From positions 1-6,389 of the forward strand of contig CALGOE010000016.1 of the NCBI GenBank assembly GCA_937958145.1: a stretch of DNA of 6,389 bases, given 5' to 3'. Both the position numbers and the translations under genes were made by a program. Positions 1 through 4,735 of the stretch are shown piece by piece (position 1 is the first letter of the stretch; every line of letters begins with the position of its first letter). The notes below the pieces were generated by a model that worked only from the letters and a program-made list of their open reading frames with translations, did not search any database and was not told the origin of the DNA. This DNA is from an uncultured Desulfobacca sp. (GTDB taxonomy: Bacteria; Desulfobacterota; Desulfobaccia; Desulfobaccales; Desulfobaccaceae).

Positions 1-560
1 CGGGAGCGGCGAGGTTGGCAGCGCCTGAGATCAATGCCGTTATAGAGGACCCGGATTTTTTCCGGGGCCAACTGCAGGTGCTGCAGGAGATGGGCCTTCA
101 CGCCGGCCGAGACCGTCAGGCTCAACGTCGTGACCCGGTCCAGGAGGCGGCAGATGAACCGGCGTTTGCGGTTAAAGCGGGTGAAACCGTGCCAGTGGTC
201 GATGATGATGGGTACCCCTGCCAGCCAGGCCGCGGGCCGGGCATAGTTGCCGGGGATGTAACTGTTGACGTGGAGGAGGTGAATCCGGCGGCGCCACAGA
301 TGCCAGGCCAGGACCAGAAAAAAGCGCAGCCAGACCCAGCCGTTGAGACCAGGGAGGCGGAATTCCACCACCGGCAGGTCGGCGGGCAGGAGGTCGCCGG
401 CCTCGGGCGGTGAGGTCAGCAGCCCCAGGATGACCCGAAACCGGCTCGGATCCAACTGCCGGACCGCATCCAACAGCATCATATCCGCCCCCGAGGTGCG
501 CTCCGGATTGAGGATGACCAGGACGTTGCAGGGGGCAGGGGACGACGACACCGGGCTCAT
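1..560 (-). CDS. GT4-type glycosyltransferase, N-terminal part (truncated by window edge)
   Basis: The first 186 codons of a gene that runs off the left edge; the frame stays open to base 1. The protein would transfer a sugar from an activated donor to a glycan or lipid acceptor on the cytoplasmic side of the membrane. Residues 12-18 (NVLVILN) form the first Rossmann strand of a GT-B fold. A Ser/Gly/Ala loop (about 23-25) precedes a helix, and residues 96-126 (LHVNSY...GVPIIIDHWHG) match the strand and His-rich loop typical of the GT4 acceptor domain. Residues 149-176 (TVSAGVKAHL...VLYNGID) match the GT4 inter-domain signature usually seen as VSxxxxxxL...VIPNGID. The donor-binding C-terminal domain lies outside the window. 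The ATG at 560 has no clear Shine-Dalgarno site and overlaps by 4 nt (ATGA) the stop of a short upstream frame, which suggests translational coupling. The family is clear; donor and acceptor are unknown. Confidence 0.85.
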   Translation of the reverse strand, partial: MSPVSSSPAPCNVLVILNPERTSGADMMLLDAVRQLDPSRFRVILGLLTSPPEAGDLLPADLPVVEFRLPGLNGWVWLRFFLVLAWHLWRRRIHLLHVNSYIPGNYARPAAWLAGVPIIIDHWHGFTRFNRKRRFICRLLDRVTTLSLTVSAGVKAHLLQHLQLAPEKIRVLYNGIDLRRCQPRRS

Positions 561-604
561 AGGCAACCGGGAGGGCAGAGAGCAAGCAGGACAGAGCCGG
601 ACAT
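557..604 (-). other. possible 15-codon minicistron (leader peptide) coupling membrane protein and glycosyltransferase
   Basis: An ATG at 604-602 follows a good Shine-Dalgarno site (GAGG, 7-nt spacer) and opens a frame encoding MSGSVLLALCPPGCL, then TGA at 559-557. That TGA overlaps the glycosyltransferase ATG in an ATGA junction. The ATG lies 2 nt past the TAA of the membrane protein. Ribosomes could start here, end at the ATGA and restart on the glycosyltransferase. The alternatives are a chance ORF, or a real or sequencing frameshift near the start of the glycosyltransferase so that this is its original N-terminus. The peptide resembles nothing I recognise. Confidence 0.35.
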
Positions 605-606
605 AA

Positions 607-1659
607 TTAATCCTCAACCCGGCTCGGTTCGGGACCGACCCCGGCCGGACGCCGGCCCAGAGCAGCGGGGGGCGGCTTGATGAGCAGGGCCGCAAAGCCG
701 ATGAGGGAATGGGCCAGCAAAAATCCCAGCAGCAGAAAGGAGAAGGCCAGGGCCTGTTCGGCCGGCAGTCCCAGGAAGGAGAAAAGGTAAACCAGGGCCA
801 GCTCCCGGGTGCCGAGGCCGGCCACCGACACCGGGATGAGGGTGAACATCGTGCTCAGACAGAAAAGGGCCCCGGCCTGCAAAAAGCTTAATGGCAGTCC
901 CAGGGCCAGGGCCGAGCAAAAGGCCGAGAGGATATTGACCCACCAGGCCAGCAGGGTCAGGCCCAAGGACCAGGCCAGCCGCCAGGTGGCATAGCGGCGC
1001 AGGGTGGCTTGCATCTCCTGGCCGCTGCCGGCCAGACGTTGCCGCAGGCCGGCAGGAACGATGTGCACGAGGTGGCGGCTCAGCCAGTCATGGCCCCGGA
1101 ACCGCCGCAGGGCCCAGACGCCGATCACCGCCAGCCCGACGCCGGCCAGCGCCAGTTCGGTCAGGAGCTGCTGGAGGGCACCGGGCAGGGGCAAGACCCA
1201 GAGAAAGGCCACGGCCAAAGCCACCAGGATCGTCAGGTCCAGCAGGCGCTCCATCAGAATGCTCAAGCCCACCCGGATCAGGATGGGTTTGTCCTGGCGG
1301 AAATAGACCAATCGGGCCAGATCGCCCATCCGCCCGGGGGTGGCGGCGCCGGCCAGGGCCCCGGCATGGTCGATGAGAAAGAGTTGGCCATACGGATAGC
1401 GCAGCTTCAGCAGCCCCAGGTTAAAACGCCAACGGGCGCTGATGATCAGCAGATTGACCACCAGCAGCAGGAGGGCGACGACATACCAGTGCCAGCGGGC
1501 GGCGCGCAGGACCCCCAGCAGTCGGGCCAGATCAATGCGGCTGAGGATGAGGGCCAGGAGACCAGCGCCCACCGCCAGGGGCAGAAGCCGGGAGAGCCAC
1601 TCCCGGTTGCGGCCGGTGGGCGTGGCCAAGGAGGCGGAATCCTGATCAAGGGCACCCAC
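607..1659 (-). CDS. flippase-like / LPG-synthase transmembrane-domain protein (UPF0104-type)
   Basis: A 350-residue multi-pass inner-membrane protein. The family (LPG_synthase_TM, also called flippase-like domain) includes the membrane half of lysyl-phosphatidylglycerol synthase MprF and many stand-alone members found near glycosyltransferases; most stand-alone members have no assigned substrate. Hydrophobic segments lie near residues 22-40, 57-75, 128-158, 163-184, 228-255, 258-280, 287-298 and 302-327. Family signatures are the R-W pair at 76-78, the loop TPGRMGDLARL at 107-117, MERLLDL at 136-142 and GLGTRE at 281-286. No cytosolic aminoacyl-transferase domain follows, so this is the membrane unit alone. 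The start is GTG, 2 nt after the TAA of radical SAM enzyme B, with a GGAAG 11 nt upstream. The tight spacing points to one transcript and coupled translation. The C-terminus is a Pro/Arg-rich tail. A role in handling a lipid-linked glycan or modified lipid is inferred from context. Confidence 0.85.
   Translation of the reverse strand: MGALDQDSASLATPTGRNREWLSRLLPLAVGAGLLALILSRIDLARLLGVLRAARWHWYVVALLLLVVNLLIISARWRFNLGLLKLRYPYGQLFLIDHAGALAGAATPGRMGDLARLVYFRQDKPILIRVGLSILMERLLDLTILVALAVAFLWVLPLPGALQQLLTELALAGVGLAVIGVWALRRFRGHDWLSRHLVHIVPAGLRQRLAGSGQEMQATLRRYATWRLAWSLGLTLLAWWVNILSAFCSALALGLPLSFLQAGALFCLSTMFTLIPVSVAGLGTRELALVYLFSFLGLPAEQALAFSFLLLGFLLAHSLIGFAALLIKPPPAALGRRPAGVGPEPSRVED
612..615 (-). 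promoter_or_regulatory. Shine-Dalgarno GAGG before ATG 604
   Basis: The minus strand reads TGAGGATTAATT then ATG, so GAGG sits 7 nt before the ATG at 604. The first ten bases are identical in sequence and placement to the site before radical SAM enzyme B (3101-3092). The site overlaps the last codons and TAA of the membrane protein gene. It marks a likely initiation point, although the frame it opens has only 15 codons. Confidence 0.5.
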
Positions 1660-1661
1660 GA

Positions 1662-3089
1662 TTAAGCATTCTTCCAGGACAGAATGGATTGCATAAAGGC
1701 CAGGCCATCCATCAGAAAGGCCTTGGGATGGTAAAACTGCAAATGCCTGAGGATGACCCGGGGCCGCAGATAAAAACGCAGCAGTCCTAATTTTTGTAAG
1801 AAAATAAGCCTGTTGCGGGTCAGGTCGTTTACCTCCACCGAGGCGTTGCCGAACCGCCGCAGCTCCGACATATCATCCACCAGCAAGCGGCTGCCGCCGA
1901 TGCCCTGGAGGACCTGTTCCCGGACCTTGGTGCCCGGATAGGGCTGCAGGATATTAATGATGACCTGATCAATTCCTTCCAGGTTATTGACGAAGCGGAA
2001 GGAGTCCTCCACGGTCTGGCGGTTTTCAAAGGGCAGGCCGATGATGAGGGAGCCCCGGGCGATGATGCCGGCCTCCCGGGTGATGCGGAAGGCCTCGGCA
2101 ATCTGTTCCAGGGTCTCGTTCTTGCAGGTGGATTTCAGAATGTCCGGGTTGCCGCTTTCGATGCCGTAGGAGATGCGGACAAAGCCGGCCTCCCGCATGG
2201 TTTTGAGGAGATTGAGGTCCACGCAGTCGGCCCGGGACAGCCCTTCCCAGGTGAAGCGCAGGTTGCGGCGGTGGATTTCGGCGCACAGGTCGTAGACCCG
2301 CTTCCGGTTCATGGTCAGGACATCGTCGTTAAAGGAGATGTGCTGGATCTTCAGTTCTCGGACCAAGTACTCGATCTCATCCACCACATTCGCCGCGGAC
2401 CGATAGCGCACCCGCCGCCAGCCGGGGATCTGTTCGATGGCGCAATAGGTGCAGTGGCAGGGGCAGCCCCGGGAGGACATGAAGGCCGCGGTGGTCTGGT
2501 ACCCCACCTTGGGGACATTGCGAAAATACAACTCCGGCGGCTGGCCGCTGCGGTCGGGAAAGGGCAGGGTGTCCAGATCCTGGATCAGGGGGCGGAAAGG
2601 GTTGACCCGGATGTCGTCCCGGTCCCGATAAATCAAGCCCGGGATGTCGGCATAGCGGTGGGGTTCAGGGAGGGCCTCGAGGAGGGCCACGATGGTCTCC
2701 TCCCCCTCGCCGATGACGCCGAAATCCACGGCGGGGTGGTCCCGCAGCAGCTGATCTTTAAAGATGGTGACGTGGACCCCCCCGAAGACAATGGGGATGG
2801 ACGAGCGGGCCTTGAGTTCCCTGGCAATGGTGAGGGCGTTGGCCAGCTCCGGCGAGGTGGCGGTGATGCCGATGAGGTCCGGCCGCTCCTGTTGGATAAT
2901 TTCCTGAATTTTGGCAATATTCAGGCCCTGGGCTTCGCAGTCCAGGACCCGGGCCTGGTGACCGGCCCGCTTTAACGAGGCCGAGAGATAACACAACCCC
3001 AACGGCGGGTTCAGAAAGCCGTACTTCATGATGGACTTGAAGTTGCCGTAAACATTGCTGAACGGCGGGGCGATGAGGAGGCATTTCAT
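1662..3089 (-). CDS. radical SAM protein with B12-binding-type N-terminal domain (enzyme B)
   Basis: A 475-residue cytosolic enzyme expected to bind a [4Fe-4S] cluster and S-adenosylmethionine, and probably cobalamin. Residues 1-140 form a B12-binding-like Rossmann domain: KCLLIAPP at 2-9, PPLGLCYLSASLKRAGH at 28-44, FGGVHVTIF at 102-110 and GEGEETI at 127-133. The usual cobalt-liganding DxHxxG loop is replaced by D50-C-E-A-Q-G55. The radical SAM core runs from about 200 to 390. Its cluster motif is C209-x3-C213-x2-C216 with an extra C211 inside (RGCPCHCTYC). NDDV at 254-257, YGIESGN at 308-314 and QPYPGT at 382-387 follow. The C-terminal region carries LRFYLRPR at 437-444, shared with enzyme A. 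The ATG has a good GAGG site 7 nt upstream. Family members include methyltransferases and ring-forming or rearranging enzymes (for example BchE and HpnP types), so the substrate cannot be read from sequence. Confidence 0.92.
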   Translation of the reverse strand: MKCLLIAPPFSNVYGNFKSIMKYGFLNPPLGLCYLSASLKRAGHQARVLDCEAQGLNIAKIQEIIQQERPDLIGITATSPELANALTIARELKARSSIPIVFGGVHVTIFKDQLLRDHPAVDFGVIGEGEETIVALLEALPEPHRYADIPGLIYRDRDDIRVNPFRPLIQDLDTLPFPDRSGQPPELYFRNVPKVGYQTTAAFMSSRGCPCHCTYCAIEQIPGWRRVRYRSAANVVDEIEYLVRELKIQHISFNDDVLTMNRKRVYDLCAEIHRRNLRFTWEGLSRADCVDLNLLKTMREAGFVRISYGIESGNPDILKSTCKNETLEQIAEAFRITREAGIIARGSLIIGLPFENRQTVEDSFRFVNNLEGIDQVIINILQPYPGTKVREQVLQGIGGSRLLVDDMSELRRFGNASVEVNDLTRNRLIFLQKLGLLRFYLRPRVILRHLQFYHPKAFLMDGLAFMQSILSWKNA

Positions 3090-3096
3090 GGTTAAT

Positions 3097-3100
3097 CCTC
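3097..3100 (-). promoter_or_regulatory. Shine-Dalgarno GAGG for radical SAM enzyme B
   Basis: The minus strand reads CTGAGGATTAACC then ATG (3089-3087), giving a GAGG core 7 nt from the start. This fixes the start codon of enzyme B. The decamer TGAGGATTAA recurs at the same distance from the ATG at 604. Confidence 0.7.
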
Positions 3101-3136
3101 AGAAAAAAGTGGCCAAAGGCTCTGTCGTCATGATGG

Positions 3137-3154
3137 CGCCAAAACTACTTGGCG
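3137..3154 (-). repeat. short inverted repeat in the 88-nt gap between the two radical SAM genes
   Basis: CGCCAA and TTGGCG form a 6-bp stem with a 6-nt loop. No U-run follows in the direction of transcription, so it is not a standard intrinsic terminator. It could be a weak mRNA hairpin between the paired genes or chance. Nothing else is evident in 3090-3177 apart from the Shine-Dalgarno site. Confidence 0.25.
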
Positions 3155-3177
3155 GCCCACTGTCCGGGAGCAGCATC

Positions 3178-4599
3178 TCAAGCGGCCCCCAGCAGGGCCC
3201 GGGAGACTTTCTGGGCCAGGCCCCAGCCGCTGGCGGCAAAGCTTTGAAATTCCTGCCAGGATCGCAGCATCCGGAACATGCGGTACAACTGGCGGGGCCG
3301 TAAATAAAAGCGTAAGTGCCATTGTTCGGTCAGGCGGGTCAGTTCGGCCGCCGACAGCCCCGGAACCAGGCTGAGATAGCCCTGATTATTGATCATATTG
3401 GCAAAATCCTGCCATTGGTCGGCTCGCCGGGGGCGCAGAGATGCGGGCAGATACTGATACATCTCGGTGCCCGGATACGGCACCAGGGCGAAAAAGATGG
3501 CAATGGTGGGCGACAACTCCTGGGCAAAGTGCAGCGTGTCGGCCATGGTCTGTTGGGTATCGAAGGGGAAGCCCAGAATAAAGGTGCATTGGCTGCGCAG
3601 ACCGGCCCGATAGCAGGCCTCCACGGCCTGGCGGGCGGCCGGCAGGGAGATTTTTTTGTGGATCTTCTGCAAGATTTCCGGGTTGCCGGATTCAATGCCG
3701 AAACTGACCAGACGGCAGCCGGCCCGGCGCATGAGGCGGGCCAGCTCCAGGTCCATGCTCTCCACCCGGGAGAGGCAATACCAGGTGAGATCGTAGCGCC
3801 GGTTGATTAACTCCCGGCAGATGGTCTCGACCCGGTCCCGATTCAGGGTAAAGGTGTCGTCCTCGAAAGCGATGTGATTGACCCGATAGCGCCCCACCAG
3901 CTCGTCGATTTCCGCCAGGACATTGTCGGCACTGCGGAAGCGGTACAGTTTGCCCATGGTAATGTGGCTGGAGCAAAAGGCGCATTTAAAAGGGCAGCCC
4001 CGGCTGCTGATCATGGTGGCGCTGACCCGACCCACATCGATGTAGCGGTGGGTCCCCAACCGGCTCATATCCACCAGATCCCGGGCCGGAAAGGGCAGGG
4101 CATCCACTTCTTTGATGAGGTCGCGGGGCGGGTTAACGTTGATTGTGCCGTCGGCGGCGCGGTAGACCAAACCTTTGACCGTTGCCGGATCAGGATTGCC
4201 CTGCTCCAGGACCTGGCAGAGTTCGGTAATGGTCTGCTCCCCTTCCCCGTAGACCACATAATCGACCTCGGGCTGCAGGGCCAGGATCTCGTCCTTTAAG
4301 GCGGTGACATGGGGGCCGCCCAGAACAGTGGCGGCGCCGCTCTGTTCTTTGACGGTCCGGCAGATGGCCACGGCTTGGGGAAAAGTGGGCGTCATACAGC
4401 TGACGCCGACCAGGCCCGGCTGCCAGGTCTGGAGCTGGTGCTGCAACTCCGCCGGCGTCAGTTTGATCAACAAGCGGACGTCATGCCCCTGCTGCCGCAA
4501 GTAGGCAGCCACGTACCCCAACCCCAGGGGAAAATGGGGTTTGGTCATGCTTTCCATCCGCCCGTAATCATAGGGTGCTTCAATCAATAAAATATTCAA
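3178..4599 (-). CDS. radical SAM protein with B12-binding-type N-terminal domain (enzyme A)
   Basis: A 473-residue divergent paralogue of enzyme B, encoded just upstream of it. Residues 1-140 are the B12-binding-like domain: NILLIEAP at 2-9, FPLGLGYVAAYLRQQGH at 23-39, LGGPHVTAL at 93-101 and GEGEQTI at 118-124. No DxHxxG motif is present; the loop after the second strand reads LIKLTPAEL. The radical SAM core carries the canonical C202-PFK-C206-AF-C209 motif in SSRGCPFKCAFC, then EDDTF at 246-250, FGIESGN at 300-306 and VPYPGT at 373-378. The C-terminus has LRFYLRPR at 429-436. The enzyme should cleave S-adenosylmethionine to a 5'-deoxyadenosyl radical or methylate an unactivated carbon; its substrate is unknown. 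The TTG start is preferred because GGAG lies 8 nt upstream and the next residues form the first beta strand; no upstream in-frame ATG fits. The enzyme probably acts with enzyme B in successive steps. Confidence 0.92.
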   Translation of the reverse strand: MNILLIEAPYDYGRMESMTKPHFPLGLGYVAAYLRQQGHDVRLLIKLTPAELQHQLQTWQPGLVGVSCMTPTFPQAVAICRTVKEQSGAATVLGGPHVTALKDEILALQPEVDYVVYGEGEQTITELCQVLEQGNPDPATVKGLVYRAADGTINVNPPRDLIKEVDALPFPARDLVDMSRLGTHRYIDVGRVSATMISSRGCPFKCAFCSSHITMGKLYRFRSADNVLAEIDELVGRYRVNHIAFEDDTFTLNRDRVETICRELINRRYDLTWYCLSRVESMDLELARLMRRAGCRLVSFGIESGNPEILQKIHKKISLPAARQAVEACYRAGLRSQCTFILGFPFDTQQTMADTLHFAQELSPTIAIFFALVPYPGTEMYQYLPASLRPRRADQWQDFANMINNQGYLSLVPGLSAAELTRLTEQWHLRFYLRPRQLYRMFRMLRSWQEFQSFAASGWGLAQKVSRALLGAA

Positions 4600-4607
4600 A
4601 CCGATAA

Positions 4608-4611
4608 CTCC
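4608..4611 (-). promoter_or_regulatory. Shine-Dalgarno GGAG deciding the TTG start of enzyme A
   Basis: The minus strand reads GTGGAGTTATCGGT then TTG (4599-4597), so GGAG lies 8 nt from the start. This supports the rare TTG start codon. A TTG start usually lowers initiation efficiency. Confidence 0.6.
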
Positions 4612-4622
4612 ACGGTCAATGG

Positions 4623-4655
4623 GGCAGGAGGCGCCTCCTGCGGGCGGGAGACGCC
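4623..4655 (-). repeat. imperfect 13-bp direct repeat, 20-bp period, upstream of enzyme A
   Basis: On the minus strand GGCGTCTCCCGCC (4655-4643) and GGCGCCTCCTGCC (4635-4623) agree at 11 of 13 positions and are offset by 20 bp, close to two helical turns. This could be a tandem protein-binding site or part of a dispersed repeat. The GC-rich composition makes chance similarity easier. Confidence 0.4.
4624..4641. repeat. perfect 18-bp palindrome GCAGGAGGCGCCTCCTGC
   Basis: The 18 bases equal their own reverse complement, centred between 4632 and 4633, in the gap before enzyme A. In the minus-strand transcript it places AGGAGG (4639-4634) against CCTCCT (4631-4626), a Shine-Dalgarno / anti-Shine-Dalgarno pair. 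No start codon lies at a suitable distance from that AGGAGG. It may be a dyad operator, an mRNA hairpin or a copy of a dispersed repeat. No U-run follows, so it is not a typical terminator. Confidence 0.6.
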
Positions 4656-4669
4656 GTCGGCCGCCAAAT

Positions 4670-4684
4670 TTTTCCCAGGGAAAA
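4670..4684. repeat. inverted repeat TTTTCCC-A-GGGAAAA
   Basis: Seven-base arms flank a single central base, giving a near-perfect 15-bp dyad. It lies about 20-40 bp downstream of the candidate -10 element, where an operator could block transcription. The 1-nt centre makes an RNA hairpin unlikely at full arm length, so a dimeric DNA-binding protein is the more natural reading. No regulator gene is in the window. Confidence 0.45.
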
Positions 4685-4706
4685 CGAGAAACTGGAAACC
4701 AAAGAC

Positions 4707-4735
4707 CTTATATCACGAAATTGTGCCCTTGAGAA
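4707..4735 (-). promoter_or_regulatory. candidate sigma70 promoter for the radical SAM / membrane protein / glycosyltransferase genes
   Basis: The minus strand has TTCTCA (4735-4730, 4 of 6 to TTGACA), a 17-bp spacer and TATAAG (4712-4707, 5 of 6 to TATAAT). It overlaps the 3' end of asnB. A start near 4700 would give a leader of about 100 nt containing both inverted repeats before the TTG of enzyme A. The match is suggestive only. Confidence 0.35.

Noticed and set aside
172..585. A 137-codon minus-strand frame overlapping the glycosyltransferase
   Set aside because: The translation is Pro/Gly/Arg-rich with no motif, while the frame from 560 gives a clear GT4 N-terminus.
607..1659. Full MprF-type lysyl-phosphatidylglycerol synthase
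   Set aside because: Only the transmembrane unit is present; the C-terminal aminoacyl-transferase domain is missing, so the MprF activity cannot be claimed.
1009..1665. A 218-codon plus-strand frame rich in Gln, Gly and Pro
   Set aside because: It is antisense to the membrane protein; complements of Leu-rich (CTG) codons give Gln-rich (CAG) translations. No sign of independent coding.
2271..2975. A 234-codon open frame on the plus strand
   Set aside because: It is antisense to radical SAM enzyme B, whose motifs are unmistakable. Its translation is rich in Gly, Asp, Val and Gln with no recognisable domain, as expected for the complement of a GC-rich gene.
4624..4641. Intrinsic terminator after asnB
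   Set aside because: The palindrome has no spacer loop of its own and no U-run follows in the direction of transcription.
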